DNA from: Xanthomonas campestris pv. badrii | Lineage (GTDB): Bacteria > Pseudomonadota > Gammaproteobacteria > Xanthomonadales > Xanthomonadaceae | Length of the DNA: 64,000 nucleotides | Direction: 5' to 3' | Assembly: GCF_012848175.1 (NCBI RefSeq) | Contig: NZ_CP051651.1 | Coordinates: 186,001-250,000, forward strand | Shown: positions 7,502 through 18,165 of the stretch, one piece after another | Layout: the number at the start of each line of letters is the position of its first letter | Position numbering within the stretch: the stretch's first letter is position 1 | Position numbers and translations under genes: made by a program | The notes under the pieces: model-generated | What the model saw: only the letters and a program-made list of their open reading frames with translations | The model's database searches: none | What the model was told of the DNA's origin: nothing

Positions 7502-9679
7502 ATGCCCTCTGTTCGCGATCGCTTCCAGCGCTGGCCCCGGCCGTGGCGTCTTGCAGTGGTCGTGGTGTTGGCGCTGTACGTGCTGTACCTGCTGGCCGGC
7601 AACATCTATCTCAATACCCCGTTGTTCGATGCCAGCACCAACCGGCAGCCGCACAAGTTCACCATGCAGACCGGCCCGGCACTGACGCTGTTCCCGGGCG
7701 AGGTGATGGCCTGGAACGTGCGCATGCGCGGGCAGGCCAACCGCACCGTGTACGTCTTCCACGCCGATCGGGCGCATGCGCGCATCGCATTGCTGGCCCT
7801 GTTCCGGCGCGAAGTGCGCCTGCCGTGGTTGCATGCCACCAATGTCAGCGCAGAAGTCGATCGCTCCGGCACCCCCATTGCGCCACCACCGCGCGGCAAC
7901 CGGGGCTGGACGCTGCGTTTCGATGCGATCACCAGCAACAGCATCCGCAGTGCGCGCCTTGGCAAGTTGCTGATCGCCGGCAATGGACACGGCAAGGTCG
8001 GCTTTCTGAAGCAGCTCAAGGGCGGCCCATCGGAGCTGTTCGCCTCCGAAGCCGGCTTCGAGAACGCGGTGGTCAGCTACGACGGCGTACAGGTCTTCAA
8101 TGGCGCCCAGCTGGACGCGCAGTTTCAGTTTCCGCGCCATTACCGCGACCAGGCCCCGGGCCTGCGCAAGCTCGGCATCACCCAGGCGCGGCTGCAGCTG
8201 AAAGCCAGCACGGTGGCGCTGAAGATCGATACCGGTGCACCGCATGTGGACATCCGCAGCGGGCCGTCGGCAGCGCGGGTGGAGGCCGACATCGCGCTGG
8301 CCAACGGTGCACTGCAGCCGGGCAGCCATGCGGTATGGCGGCTGCCGTTGATGGCCGGGGTGGGGGCCACCGACCGCGGCATGCTTGCGCTGCAACTGGA
8401 CGTGGCACAGGACATCCGCGTGCAGGCGCGGCTGCCGCGCGATGAAGACACCGGGAGCGAGTTGCACGCCGACCTGCGCATCGCCGGCCGCAGCATTCCG
8501 TTCGAGCAGCCGGCGCAGCTGCTCCCGCGTCTGTCCGGCCAGGTACAGGGGCGCTGGAAGTTCGAATCGCTGAACTGGATCGCCGAGCTGTTCGTGCGCA
8601 AGCCCTGGTTCCAGCTGGAAGGCGGCGGGCTGGTCGAGGCCGACCTGCGCCTGGCGCAGGGGCGGCTGACCAGTGGCAGCAGCCTGGAGATTCCGCGGGT
8701 CGACGCGGTGGCGCAGGTGTTCGATACGCGTCTGGCGGGTGTCGCCAACGCACGTGGGCGCATCGACGACGCCGCCACGCCGCAGGCGCATCTGGACGTG
8801 CGCATTCCCACCTTCAAGGCCGCATCGCGCGATGCGCCGCGGCAGGTGTTGCTGGACGGCCGCGACCTGCAGCTGGCCATGCATGGCGACGCCGAGCTGG
8901 CGCGCCTGCGCGATACGCTGAAGGCGCAGCTGCGCTTCAGCGATGCGCAGGTGCCCGACCTGACCGTCTACAACCGCTATCTGCCGGGCAACAACCTGCG
9001 CCTGCTCGGGGGGCGCGGCAGCCTGACCGGCGATGTCGCGCTCAACGCCTCCGGCGATGTGGGCAGCGGTCATGCGCATCTGCGCGGCCAGGGCGCACAT
9101 CTGGCGCTGGCCGGCGTGCAGATGCGCGGCGACGCCGAACTGCAGGCGCAGCTGCAGCGTGCCGACTTCAAGGACAAGTTCTTCGATCTCAGCGGTACCC
9201 GCGTACGCCTGCGCAACATGCGGGTGGGCGAAGACAGTGCCGATGCCGGCTGGTGGGGCGAGTTGCTGGTCGGTGCCGGCACCATCCAGGCCAGCGCGCC
9301 GTTCCAATTGGATGCAGATGCCGCGTTGCACATGCGCGATGCCGCACCGCTGTTGTCGGTGTTCGCACAACGCAGCGATTATCCGCGCTGGGTGGTGGGC
9401 TTGCTGGACTCGGGGCAACTCGACGCAACCGGACGGGTGCGCTGGCGCAAGCAGCAACTCACCGTCGACGATCTGCATGCCGAAAACCAGCGCCTGTCCT
9501 TGCGTGCCCGCCTGGCGCTCGACGACGCACAGCGGCGCGGCGATCTCTACCTGCGCTGGGGCGTGCTCGGTGCCGGCATCGAACTGGATGGCAAGCAACG
9601 CCAATGGCATCTGGCTGGCGCACGCGAGTGGTATGAGTCGCAGCCTGGCCTGTTGCCTGCGGTGTCCAGGAGCAAGTAG
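7502..9679 (+). CDS. AsmA/TamB-like envelope protein, paralogue 1
   Basis: A 725-residue protein with one N-terminal membrane anchor (about residues 13-35, WRLAVVVVLALYVLYLLAGN). A long periplasmic domain follows, with alternating hydrophobic and polar strands and many LDADLRV/LQLDVAQD-type repeats, the pattern of the AsmA/YhdP/TamB superfamily of bridge-like lipid transport or outer-membrane assembly proteins. The ATG at 7502 is chosen over a TTG at 7475 because it leads directly into the arginine-rich pre-anchor. It is homologous along its length to the next gene: shared landmarks are GNIYLNTPLF, GPSELFASEAGF, PDLTVYNRYLP, a final WHLAGAREWY and QPGLLP. The function is not established; envelope maintenance is inference from the fold. 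Confidence 0.7.
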   Translation: MPSVRDRFQRWPRPWRLAVVVVLALYVLYLLAGNIYLNTPLFDASTNRQPHKFTMQTGPALTLFPGEVMAWNVRMRGQANRTVYVFHADRAHARIALLALFRREVRLPWLHATNVSAEVDRSGTPIAPPPRGNRGWTLRFDAITSNSIRSARLGKLLIAGNGHGKVGFLKQLKGGPSELFASEAGFENAVVSYDGVQVFNGAQLDAQFQFPRHYRDQAPGLRKLGITQARLQLKASTVALKIDTGAPHVDIRSGPSAARVEADIALANGALQPGSHAVWRLPLMAGVGATDRGMLALQLDVAQDIRVQARLPRDEDTGSELHADLRIAGRSIPFEQPAQLLPRLSGQVQGRWKFESLNWIAELFVRKPWFQLEGGGLVEADLRLAQGRLTSGSSLEIPRVDAVAQVFDTRLAGVANARGRIDDAATPQAHLDVRIPTFKAASRDAPRQVLLDGRDLQLAMHGDAELARLRDTLKAQLRFSDAQVPDLTVYNRYLPGNNLRLLGGRGSLTGDVALNASGDVGSGHAHLRGQGAHLALAGVQMRGDAELQAQLQRADFKDKFFDLSGTRVRLRNMRVGEDSADAGWWGELLVGAGTIQASAPFQLDADAALHMRDAAPLLSVFAQRSDYPRWVVGLLDSGQLDATGRVRWRKQQLTVDDLHAENQRLSLRARLALDDAQRRGDLYLRWGVLGAGIELDGKQRQWHLAGAREWYESQPGLLPAVSRSK

Positions 9680-10044
9680 GGCACACGCTCGGCCGAAGGC
9701 TGCGCATGCTTCGCCTCAAGCGCGATGTGCGCAGGCGGTTGGCTGGCAGGTCGGTATGGGACTGATGTTTCGGTCCGATGGTGCAGCCTTGTGGCGGCAT
9801 TGAAGATCATGCCGCGCCTTGCGCGTGATGCATGCGGATGCTGGCAACGCGCCGCGGGGGTACCTGTTGCATCGGTGGCTACGCGCTGTGTCGCCGATCG
9901 CAACCAGTAACCCTCCCGGCGCCATGGCCGCGGCCACGATGCAAACCGGGAGACCTCAAGGGGGAGCCCGCTGCGCACCGCACTCACGGCCCGCTTGCCA
10001 CACTGCGCGGCGCCGCGTGCGCGGCCCTTGAGGAGCCTGCCGTC
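9680..10044. other. Intergenic between the AsmA-like paralogues
   Basis: A 365-base gap. Open reading continues in frame upstream of the second paralogue, but it contains no membrane anchor or ribosome site, so I treat it as non-coding. The only clear signal is AGGAG at 10031-10035, the ribosome site for the next gene. Confidence 0.45.
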
Positions 10045-12471
10045 ATGACGATGCCGCCTCGCGCCCGCTGGCGCGCCTTGCCGCGTGCCCTGCGCTGGCC
10101 ATTGCTGGCCGTGATCGCGCTGTACGCAAGCTATCTGTTGCTGGGCAACCTGCTGCTCAATACTCCGCTGGGACCGGCTGCGCTCAATCGCAAGCCGGAG
10201 ACATTCGCCATGCAGTGGGGACCGGCGCTGACCTGGTGGCCGGGTCGGCTGGTGCTGTGGGACGTCGCCCTGCAGGGGCGCTCCACGCGTCACCGCTGGA
10301 CTGTCAGCGCCCAGCGCATGAGCGGGCAGATCCGGTTGTTGCCGCTGCTGCACCGCCAGCTGCTGGTGCCACAGTTGCAGGTGCATGGCGTGCGCGCCGC
10401 GCTGCAGGCCACAACGCTGCCAGCAGCTGTGGCAAACACGTCATCTGCCGGCGCCGCCGCCTCCACACAGCGGCCCGTCGCTACCGCAGGCGCAATATCG
10501 GAGAAATCCGCCGGGGAAGCGCGTGCCACCGTCACCGCCGCGCCACAGGCATCAGCTCCTGCTGCAACGCCAACCGCATCAGGCGGCACGACCTCCAATC
10601 AGGCAGATGGCGCTGCTTCGCAGTCAAATACAGCCGCTCGGCCGGGAACGCAGCCACCGGCGCCCAAGCAGCCTGTGGCTCGCGCATGGACGCTGCAGTT
10701 CGACCGCATCGATGCCGAGCAGGTGCAGGCGTTGTCGCTGCACCAGCTACACATCGAAGGGCAGGGGCAGTTGCAGTTGGGGGTGTTCAAGCAGCTGCGC
10801 GGTGGGCCGATGGAGCTGTTTCCCTCGCGCGCCAGCTTCGATAAGGCGCGCGTGCGTTGGGGCCAGAGCGAGATGCTGCGCAACGGGCAGCTCCGCCTGG
10901 AAGCCGGCATCGCCCGGCACAGGCCCGATCAGGCGCGTGGGGTGGCGTTGCTGCAGCTCACCGATGCCTTGCTGGCCGTGCATGGCGACACCGCGGCGCT
11001 GGATGTCACGCGCAATACGCAGGGCCGCCACCGCGTCGTGACCCGGCCGGGGAAGGGACGCGCAGACGGCGAGTTGCGCTGGGCGCGCGGTGCCCTGCAG
11101 CCGGGCAGCCAGTTGCACTGGCGCGCACCCTTGCACGACAGCACGCGCGCACCGGCAGCCTTGCTGGGCGAACTCACCGCACAGCTGCAGGTGGATGAAG
11201 ACATGCGCCTGAAGATCGCCATGCCCGAGCCCGCCGATGCTGGACTCACCCTGGATGCGGATCTGCGCGTGCAGGGCAGGCAGGTGCCGCTGGGCGGTCT
11301 GCGCGCGTTGTTGCCGCGCACGTCCGGGCATGCCCGCCTGCATTGGCAGCTGGCCTCGCTCAGCTGGATTCCGGCGCTGTTTCCCGATGTGGATTGGCTC
11401 ACCCTGGAAGGCGATGGCCTGGTCGATGCCGATCTGCGGATCGACCGTGGCCGCCTCGGTGCCGGCAGCCGCCTGCAGGTACCGCATGTGCGTGCGCAGG
11501 TCGGCGTGATGGGCCACGCGATCGCGGGCCAGGCCAGTGCCGATCTGCGCGTGGCCGCCGACGCCAACGGCCAGTTGCTACCCGCGCTCGCAATGCAAAT
11601 GCAGCAGTTTTCGATTGCGCATACCGATGCGCCAACACGTCCATTCGTGCAAGGCCACGATCTGCGGTTGGACCTGCGCACGCGTGCCGATGCGCGCAAC
11701 CTGGCCAGTCTGCGCGATGCCACGCGCGCGCATCTGACCTTTGCCAATGCACGTGTACCGGATCTGCGTGCCTACAACCGCTATCTGCCGCAACAGCAGT
11801 TGCGCTTCGATGGTGGCAACGGCGTGCTCAGTGGCGACCTGCAGATCGAACCGGGTGGACGGATCGGCACCGGTGGGTTACGCATCGGTGCGCGTGCGGC
11901 GCGCCTACAATTTGCAGGGCTTGCGATGCGTGGCGATGTGGATGCGGACCTGCGCCTGCAGCGCGGCGATCTGCGCGAGGAAACCTTGCGCCTGGATGCC
12001 AGCACCGTACAGCTGCGCAACGTCGGCTTCACCGGTCCGGATGGACAGCGCCGCGATGGATGGTGGGCGCGCATCGTGCTGGACGACACGCGCATGCAAT
12101 GGCGGCAGCCGATCGGTGTGGATGGGCGGGTGCGCATCCAGGTACGCGACCTGGCATTTCTGATGGCGTTGTATACGCGCGACCGTTCCATTCCGAACTG
12201 GATGTTGCGGCTGGTGGATGCAGGCCAGGCGCAGGTGACTGGCCGCGTGCATTGGCAAGGCGAGGCGGTCATCGTCGATCGGCTGCAGGCGCGCAACGAT
12301 CGCTTCCAGGTCGATGCGCGCCTGCGCCTGCAGGGCCGCCAGCGCAGCGGCAGCCTGCTTGCGCGCTGGGGCATGCTCAGTGCGGCGGTGGGCCTGCGCA
12401 ACGACACGCCCGAATGGCACCTGCTGCGTGCGCCGGAGTGGTATCGGGCGCAGCCGGATCTGCTGCGGTGA
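10045..12471 (+). CDS. AsmA/TamB-like envelope protein, paralogue 2
   Basis: An 808-residue paralogue of the preceding gene, tandem on the same strand. The ATG at 10045 follows AGGAG by 9 bases and opens a membrane anchor (LRWPLLAVIALYASYLLLGN). Matching landmarks are GNLLLNTPLG, GPMELFPSRASF, PDLRAYNRYLP and the C-terminal WHLLRAPEWYRAQPDLLR. It differs by a low-complexity Ala/Ser/Thr/Pro insert of ~90 residues (about residues 115-205) with no equivalent in the first copy. The insert looks like a flexible linker. The pair appears to come from an old gene duplication; they are too diverged for recent copying. The role is inferred as envelope or lipid transport. Confidence 0.7.
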   Translation: MTMPPRARWRALPRALRWPLLAVIALYASYLLLGNLLLNTPLGPAALNRKPETFAMQWGPALTWWPGRLVLWDVALQGRSTRHRWTVSAQRMSGQIRLLPLLHRQLLVPQLQVHGVRAALQATTLPAAVANTSSAGAAASTQRPVATAGAISEKSAGEARATVTAAPQASAPAATPTASGGTTSNQADGAASQSNTAARPGTQPPAPKQPVARAWTLQFDRIDAEQVQALSLHQLHIEGQGQLQLGVFKQLRGGPMELFPSRASFDKARVRWGQSEMLRNGQLRLEAGIARHRPDQARGVALLQLTDALLAVHGDTAALDVTRNTQGRHRVVTRPGKGRADGELRWARGALQPGSQLHWRAPLHDSTRAPAALLGELTAQLQVDEDMRLKIAMPEPADAGLTLDADLRVQGRQVPLGGLRALLPRTSGHARLHWQLASLSWIPALFPDVDWLTLEGDGLVDADLRIDRGRLGAGSRLQVPHVRAQVGVMGHAIAGQASADLRVAADANGQLLPALAMQMQQFSIAHTDAPTRPFVQGHDLRLDLRTRADARNLASLRDATRAHLTFANARVPDLRAYNRYLPQQQLRFDGGNGVLSGDLQIEPGGRIGTGGLRIGARAARLQFAGLAMRGDVDADLRLQRGDLREETLRLDASTVQLRNVGFTGPDGQRRDGWWARIVLDDTRMQWRQPIGVDGRVRIQVRDLAFLMALYTRDRSIPNWMLRLVDAGQAQVTGRVHWQGEAVIVDRLQARNDRFQVDARLRLQGRQRSGSLLARWGMLSAAVGLRNDTPEWHLLRAPEWYRAQPDLLR

Positions 12472-12605
12472 ATACCTGCAGCGCCAGCACCATGTGAAGA
12501 AAACCGAGCCAGTTCTGTACTGTCTGGTGTTGTTTTGCAGTGCAGCGTGCAAGTCGCATCCGGGGCGCGCACTATGATCCTGCATCCCGACGTGGGGGAG
12601 GGAGC

Positions 12606-12643
12606 AAAGCCCGCTGGCAGTTCGCTGCAAGCGGGCTTTTTAT
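12606..12643 (+). terminator. Intrinsic terminator after the AsmA-like pair
   Basis: A 10-bp stem (AAAGCCCGCT, 12606-12615, with AGCGGGCTTT, 12630-12639) followed by a T tract. It lies 135 bases after the AsmA-like stop, and a TATGAT hexamer at 12573-12578 sits between the two, so it may instead or also end a short independent transcript. Confidence 0.75.
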
Positions 12644-12699
12644 TGCCTGGCGTCTGCCGGGTCAAGCGTACGCAGTGCGGCCACGCCGCGTCTTTGGGC

Positions 12700-13623
12700 T
12701 TATTTTCCCTGCAATTGCAGCATCCACAGCGAACTGCCACCGGTGATGAAGAGCCGCTGCTGGGGTGGGTCGAACGTGCAGTTGGAGGCGGTCTGCGGAG
12801 TGGGCACCTGCCCGAGCAGGCGCCCGGCGGCATCGAAGATGCAAATGCCGGTGGCCGAGCTGCTCCACAGCCAGCCCTGATCATCCACGCAGAAGCCATC
12901 GGCAATGCCCTCGGGCACCACCGCAAAGCGGCGCGGATCGTGCAGTGCACCATCGTGCCAATCGAAGGCGGTGATCTCCGCTGTGCCGGGGCCATGCTCC
13001 GGCGTCTGCGAGATATACAACACCCGCTCATCTGGCGAAAACGCCAGCCCGTTGGGGTGGTCCAGCCGGGCCAGGCATTGCAACGGTCCGCCATCGGGCG
13101 GCAGCCGGTACACGCCGTGGAAATCGAGCTCCTGCTCGCCAGGACAGCCCTGGCTGGGCTTGAGCAGGCCGAACGGTGGGTCGGTGAACCAGAGCGCGCC
13201 GTCGCGCGCCACGGTCAGGTCGTTCGGCGAATTGAGCCGCTTGCCCTCGAAACGGCCCACCAGCAGATGCGCGCGGCCGTGCGCATCGCTGCGGGTGATC
13301 GCGCGGCGCCCATGTTCGCAATGCACCAGCCGCTGCTGCGCATCCACGGCATTGCCGTTGGTGAAGGCGGTGGCATCCAGCAACACGTCCACTGCGCCGT
13401 CTTCGCGCCAGCCCAGCACGCGGCGGCCGACGACATCGCTCCAGACCAGGGTGCGTTGCGCTTCCCACCAGGCCGGGCCTTCGGACCAGGTGGCCTGGTC
13501 GTACAAGGTGGACAGCCGTGCATCGCCCAGGCGCGTGGCCAGTGCCGCATCGTGCGCGCGTGGCGGTGCGCAGTGCGTTGGCTGCGCCGGGCCAGGTGCA
13601 CGCACGCGGCAGTGCGCCTGCAT
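12700..13623 (-). CDS. SMP-30/gluconolactonase/LRE family protein
   Basis: A 307-residue six-bladed beta-propeller of the SMP-30/gluconolactonase family, usually calcium- or zinc-dependent lactonases in sugar-acid catabolism. Typical segments are [18 protein letters not shown] (metal Glu), [42 protein letters not shown] (metal Asn, Asp region), [19 protein letters not shown] and [14 protein letters not shown]. The start ATG at 13623 overlaps the stop of the upstream cupin gene (TGATG), so the two are translationally coupled. The substrate is unknown. Its length fits the family. Confidence 0.88.
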   Translation of the reverse strand: MQAHCRVRAPGPAQPTHCAPPRAHDAALATRLGDARLSTLYDQATWSEGPAWWEAQRTLVWSDVVGRRVLGWREDGAVDVLLDATAFTNGNAVDAQQRLVHCEHGRRAITRSDAHGRAHLLVGRFEGKRLNSPNDLTVARDGALWFTDPPFGLLKPSQGCPGEQELDFHGVYRLPPDGGPLQCLARLDHPNGLAFSPDERVLYISQTPEHGPGTAEITAFDWHDGALHDPRRFAVVPEGIADGFCVDDQGWLWSSSATGICIFDAAGRLLGQVPTPQTASNCTFDPPQQRLFITGGSSLWMLQLQGK

Positions 13624-14138
13624 CAACGCGGTGCCTCGTGACCGAACGGATGCGCAACCGCCGCGGCCGGCGCTTGCGCAAACTGCACGAGCATCTGCAG
13701 GCAAGGGGTGTCACCCAGCTGGCCGGAGCGGTGGCCGCGTGCATCGGCAGTGCCCTGGTCCTGGCCGAAGTGGATATCGCCAGGACCCATCTCCACACGC
13801 GTGCCGTCGCCGGTCTCGATGAACCAGCGGCCGCGCAACGGAATCACCCATTGCGGATGCGGGCTCTCATGCCAGTCGCCGACCCAGCCCACCGGCAGCA
13901 CCGCGAACTGGATGCCGAGCACCTCGCCGGGAAAGGGCCGCAGCCATTGCGGCGCCGCACTGCCACCCACGCTCTTGCTGCCGAAGCCGGGCAATTGCGA
14001 GGGATTGAGCCGGCTGTTGCCGTCCGGGCCGGTCCACAGATGCAGGAACGGCAGGCTGGGCGGCAGATCGAGATCGTTGCCGTCGTTGTCCAGCGGGATC
14101 TGGGACGGCAGCAGCGCGGCAGGCAGGAGCGTGGGCAT
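13623..14138 (-). CDS. Cupin-domain protein
   Basis: A 171-residue small protein with a cupin core. The segment [42 protein letters not shown] matches cupin motifs 1 and 2 (His and Glu ligands; the PGD turn). An N-terminal ~70-residue extension is Pro/Leu-rich. It is the first gene of a two-gene unit with the SMP-30 protein (1-base overlap), so it may act on the same small carbon compound or serve as an auxiliary isomerase or sensor. No family-specific name can be given. Confidence 0.7.
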   Translation of the reverse strand: MPTLLPAALLPSQIPLDNDGNDLDLPPSLPFLHLWTGPDGNSRLNPSQLPGFGSKSVGGSAAPQWLRPFPGEVLGIQFAVLPVGWVGDWHESPHPQWVIPLRGRWFIETGDGTRVEMGPGDIHFGQDQGTADARGHRSGQLGDTPCLQMLVQFAQAPAAAVAHPFGHEAPR

Positions 14139-14534
14139 GGCAGGGCCTCGTGCGAAAAACGCAGTGCAACACGGGCATTGTCAGGGCGGCGTAAGCGATC
14201 TGTTCAATGCAGCGAAAACGCGCCTGGCGCTGCGACCTTGCGTGTGATCTACGTGCATTCCGCGTTGCAGGCGGCCAAGGCGTTCTGGTGCCGGGACTGC
14301 CCTATCGTCTGCCGTGCATGCAGGAAGGGCCATGGGCAGTCTGCGCTGGCATCGGCCGCAGGTGTCGCGCACTGCACGGTGCAGGCGAGCATGCTTCAAC
14401 GCTCAGGCGTCTGGTTGCATTCCTGCATCCATCCATTGCGGGCGATGCTTGCAGACGGTCAAACGTCCACGCAGTGGTGTAGACGTGCTGCTGCAGGGCG
14501 TGCTGCTGCAGGGTGGGGATGCCAGAATCGGCAC
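14139..14534. other. Divergent intergenic region, cupin / glnE
   Basis: A 396-base gap. A short tandem repeat of CTGCTGCAGGG lies just before glnE (about 14488-14516). Promoters for both directions should be here, but I cannot place them. No gene is supported. Confidence 0.4.
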
Positions 14535-17360
14535 ATGTCGCTTCCCATCGCATCCGCCTCTGCTGCGTTGACCGCCCTGATCGAACGGGCCGTGGCGCGT
14601 GTCCGCCAGGCGCTGCCCGCCGGGCAGCCGCAGCCCGATGAGGCTGTCGGCCAGCAGCTGGCGCAGCTCGCGCTCGCCAGCGACTTCGCGCTGGAGACCC
14701 TGGCGCGTCAGCCGGCGCTGCTTGCGCATCTGGCACAGGCCGACCCGCCACCATTGCCGCTGCCCGTCCTGGACCCGGCGCAACCGCAGCAGTGGCCGGT
14801 GCAGCTGCGTCGCTACCGCGCCGCCGCGTCCACCCGGCTGGTGTGGCGCGATGTCTTCGGCCTGGACGGCGTGGAGGCCACCCTGGCCGGCACCACCAGC
14901 CTGGCAGAAACCTGCCTGCAGATCGGCCTGCAGGCGCTGGAGCAGCAGTTCGCCAGCCGCCATGGGCAGGTGATTGCCGACGACGGCAGCGTGCAGCGGC
15001 TGGTGGTGTTCGGCCTGGGCAAGCTGGGCGGCGGCGAGCTGAATTTTTCGTCGGACGTGGACCTGGTGTACGCCTACCCGCAGGGCGGCCAGTCCGACGG
15101 ACCACGCCCGCTGGCGGCGGAGGAATATTTCGCGCGGCTGGGTCAGCAACTGGCCAAGCTGCTGGACGAAACCACCGCCGAGGGCTTCAGTCACCGCGTG
15201 GACCTGCGCCTGCGTCCATTCGGCAGTGCCGGGCGCGTGGCCTTGTCGTTTACCGGCATGGACCAGTATTTCCAGCGCGAAGGCCGCGATTGGGAGCGCT
15301 ATGCCTGGCTCAAGGCGCGCGCGGTGGCGGGCGATATCGCCGCCGGCGAGGCCTGGCTGGAGAGCTTGCGGCCCTTCGTCTACCGCCGCTATCTGGATTT
15401 CACCGCGCTCGATGGCCTGCGCGAAATGAAGGCCGCCATCACCGCCGAGGTTGCGCGACACGACCGGCTGGACGACATCAAACGCGGGCCGGGCGGCATT
15501 CGCGAGATCGAATTCCTGGCGCAATCGCTGCAGTTGATCCGCGCCGGGCGCGAGCCGGCCCTGCGCGAGCGTCGGCTGCTGCCCGCGCTTAAGGCGCTGG
15601 TCGCTGCGGGCCAGATCGAACCCGATACCGGCGCGGCGCTGGCCGAGGCGTACCGGTTCCTGCGCCGGCTGGAAAACCGCCTGCAGATGCTGCGCGATGC
15701 ACAGACCCATGCCCTGCCGCAGGCGCCGCTGGACTGCGAGCGCATCGCGCTGGGCCTGGGCTATGCGGATTGGCAGGCATTGCTGGACGCACTGGCACCG
15801 CATCGCGCGCAGGTGGCCGCCGAGTTCGCCGAACTGCTGGCACCACGCGTGCGCACCACCGCCCCCGATGCGCTGGCCGATTACTGGCGCGCGCTGCCCG
15901 ATGGCGATGCCGCGCCGCTGCTGGGTATCGGGTTGCACGATCCGGGCAGCGCGCACCAGGTGCTGGGCGACTTTGCGCAGTCCTCCGGCGTGCGTGCCCT
16001 GTCCGACACCGCGCGTGCGCGGCTGGACCGCGTGGTGCCGGCGTTGCTGCATGCCGCCACCCGGGGCAGCCAGCCCGATGCGGCGGTACGGCGCATGCTG
16101 GGCCTGCTGCAGGCCACCTTGCGCCGCACCAGCTATCTGGCGCTGCTGGACGAACAGCCCAGCGCGCTTGCGCGGCTGGTGGACGTGCTCTCGCGCAGCG
16201 CGCTGCTGGCCGAGCGCCTGGCGGCCTATCCGCTGCTGCTGGACGAACTGCTGGACACCCGCATCGGCGGCGCGCTACCCGATCGTGCCGCGCTGCAGGC
16301 CGCCTGCGCCGACACCGTGCACATCGAGGACACCGAAGCGGCCCTGCGCGAGCTCAACGAACGCCGGCTGGCGCTGAGTTTCCGCATTGCGCTGGCCACG
16401 CTCGACGGCCGCCAGCAGGCGGTGGAAAGCACCCGCCAGCTGGCCTGGCTTGCCGAGGCAGTGGTGCAGACGGTGCTGCAGCTGGCGCGCAGGGAACTGT
16501 TGGCCGCGCACGGGCAGGTGCCGGGCGGCACATTCGCCATCGTGGGCTACGGCAGCCTGGGCGGGCTGGAGCTGGGGTTCGGCTCGGACCTGGATCTGGT
16601 GTTTCTTTACGACCACCCACGCGAGGTCGAACACTCCGACGGCAAGCGGCCGCTGGAAGCCGGGCGCTGGTTCGCGCGGTTGGCGCAAAAGGTGATGGCA
16701 TTGCTCGCTGCCGAAACCGGCGCCGGCCGGCTGTACGACATCGATGTGCGGCTGCGTCCGGACGGCGGCAAGGGCGCGTTGGTGTCGTCTCTGGCCAGCT
16801 ACCGCGAGTACCAGCGCGAGCGCGCGTGGACCTGGGAGCATCAGGCGCTGGTGCGTGCCCGCGCGGTCGCCGGCGATGCCGCGCTGTGCGATGCGTTCGC
16901 ACAGGTGCGCCGCGACACGCTCACCCGCGTACGCGACGTCGCGCTGCTGCACGAGGACGTGCGCAAGATGCGCACGCGCATGCGCGCCGAACTGGATCGC
17001 AGCGATGCCGGGCGGCTGGATCTGAAGCAGGGCGCCGGCGGCCTGGTGGATCTGGAATTCCTGTTGCAGGCCGGTGTGCTGGGCCAGGCCGCGCAGCATC
17101 CGCCATTGCTGCAGGTGTGCGACACGCCCGCCTTGATCGATGCACTGGTGCAGGCGCAGTGGCTGCCCGGCGCCGCCGCGCAGGCGCTGCACGATGCGCA
17201 TGCCACCCTGGTGGAGGCCGGGCTGGCCTGCACGCTGGACCGGCGCCCGCGCCTGATCGCGCCCACGCCGGCCATCCAGCACGCGCGCAGCAGCATCTTC
17301 AACGCTGCGCGTGCGCAGGGGCTGGAATTTCCCGCCGGCAAGGATGTGGCTGCGTTATAG
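14535..17360 (+). CDS. glnE: Bifunctional glutamine synthetase adenylyltransferase / adenylyl-removing enzyme
   Basis: A 941-residue GlnE, the enzyme that adds and removes AMP on a tyrosine of glutamine synthetase in response to PII/glutamine. Both nucleotidyltransferase halves are visible: the N-terminal adenylyl-removing domain with [20 protein letters not shown] (near residue 160) and the C-terminal adenylyltransferase with [20 protein letters not shown] (near 670). Each carries the GS-D-x-D metal motif. The GlnD_UR_UTase-like linkers ([11 protein letters not shown] near 322; [12 protein letters not shown] near 838) follow each half. Reading stays open far upstream, but the ATG at 14535 ([10 protein letters not shown]) gives the usual family length (~945) and follows a non-coding stretch. 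Regulation cannot be read. Confidence 0.95.
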   Translation: MSLPIASASAALTALIERAVARVRQALPAGQPQPDEAVGQQLAQLALASDFALETLARQPALLAHLAQADPPPLPLPVLDPAQPQQWPVQLRRYRAAASTRLVWRDVFGLDGVEATLAGTTSLAETCLQIGLQALEQQFASRHGQVIADDGSVQRLVVFGLGKLGGGELNFSSDVDLVYAYPQGGQSDGPRPLAAEEYFARLGQQLAKLLDETTAEGFSHRVDLRLRPFGSAGRVALSFTGMDQYFQREGRDWERYAWLKARAVAGDIAAGEAWLESLRPFVYRRYLDFTALDGLREMKAAITAEVARHDRLDDIKRGPGGIREIEFLAQSLQLIRAGREPALRERRLLPALKALVAAGQIEPDTGAALAEAYRFLRRLENRLQMLRDAQTHALPQAPLDCERIALGLGYADWQALLDALAPHRAQVAAEFAELLAPRVRTTAPDALADYWRALPDGDAAPLLGIGLHDPGSAHQVLGDFAQSSGVRALSDTARARLDRVVPALLHAATRGSQPDAAVRRMLGLLQATLRRTSYLALLDEQPSALARLVDVLSRSALLAERLAAYPLLLDELLDTRIGGALPDRAALQAACADTVHIEDTEAALRELNERRLALSFRIALATLDGRQQAVESTRQLAWLAEAVVQTVLQLARRELLAAHGQVPGGTFAIVGYGSLGGLELGFGSDLDLVFLYDHPREVEHSDGKRPLEAGRWFARLAQKVMALLAAETGAGRLYDIDVRLRPDGGKGALVSSLASYREYQRERAWTWEHQALVRARAVAGDAALCDAFAQVRRDTLTRVRDVALLHEDVRKMRTRMRAELDRSDAGRLDLKQGAGGLVDLEFLLQAGVLGQAAQHPPLLQVCDTPALIDALVQAQWLPGAAAQALHDAHATLVEAGLACTLDRRPRLIAPTPAIQHARSSIFNAARAQGLEFPAGKDVAAL

Positions 17361-17515
17361 GAGCGGGTTGTGGTCGGAAGGCTTTCCCGTCGATCTTCAG
17401 GCAGCTTTCCAGCCTGACAGGACCGGGCAACCGTTACGGCGGATGTTGCAGAGCGCCGCGAAGGATCGTGGGAGGCCGCGCGCCGGCAGTGACGCAAGCG
17501 CCGCTGCATCGCGTG

Positions 17516-18073
17516 TCAGGCATGCGGGCGCGGTGCACTGCGCCAGAGCAATGCGCGGAACGGCCCGAGCAGGAACACGCCCATGCCGAGCTTCACCGCC
17601 AGATCGCCCGCGGCCCAGCTCAGCCAGGGCAATGACGCACCGGCGAAGGCAATACTCCAGAAAATCGCGGTGTCCAGCGTGGCGCTGCAGGTGGTGGCCA
17701 CGATCGGCGCGCGCCACCAATTGCCGTGCCGCAGCCGGTCGAACACGGTGATGTCGAGCAATTGCGCCGCGATGAACGCCGTGCACGAGGCAGCCGCGAT
17801 GCGCGGCGTCGCCAGCCAAACCGACAGCAGCACCGCCAGTGCAAACCCGCACCAGGCCACCGTACGCGCGGCCCACGGCCCGAAGCGACGGTTGATCAGA
17901 TTGCTGACCAGAAATGCCAGTGGATACGAGAATGCGCCCCAGGTCAGCCAGTCGTTGATCGGGTATTGCACCAGCATGTTGGACAGCAGCACCACCGCGC
18001 CCATCGCCAGCACCGCCCAGGTCAGAGCGCGGGCGGTGAGCGGTGCGAACTGCGGCGTGGGGGCAGTGGACAT
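17516..18073 (-). CDS. yhhQ: Queuosine precursor transporter (YhhQ/VUT family)
   Basis: A 185-residue integral membrane protein with about six hydrophobic segments and the family motifs NMLVQYPI, FSYPLAFLVSNLINRRFG and AAQLLDITVFDRLR. YhhQ imports queuosine precursors (preQ0/preQ1) for tRNA wobble modification. The ATG at 18073 (MSTAPTPQ) starts just ahead of the first membrane helix; an upstream start would add 8 residues. It sits convergent to glnE and 92 bases downstream of the Lnt-like gene on the same strand. Confidence 0.85.
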   Translation of the reverse strand: MSTAPTPQFAPLTARALTWAVLAMGAVVLLSNMLVQYPINDWLTWGAFSYPLAFLVSNLINRRFGPWAARTVAWCGFALAVLLSVWLATPRIAAASCTAFIAAQLLDITVFDRLRHGNWWRAPIVATTCSATLDTAIFWSIAFAGASLPWLSWAAGDLAVKLGMGVFLLGPFRALLWRSAPRPHA

Positions 18074-18165
18074 GCTGGTTGCGTGCAGGTGGTGCACCGA
18101 TTATCCGCGTGCCGCTGCCGCCGGGCCAGCGCAGCGGCTGCGGTGAAGCGCGATGCCTGCGTTGC

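Noticed and set aside
9832..10044. Upstream start for the second AsmA-like protein
   Set aside because: The start at 10045 has AGGAG at proper spacing and leads directly into the membrane anchor; the upstream codons are unlike an exported protein.
13518..14534. Extended N-terminus of GlnE from an in-frame upstream start
   Set aside because: The extension would overlap the cupin and SMP-30 genes antisense, lacks family similarity and would make the protein ~340 residues too long.
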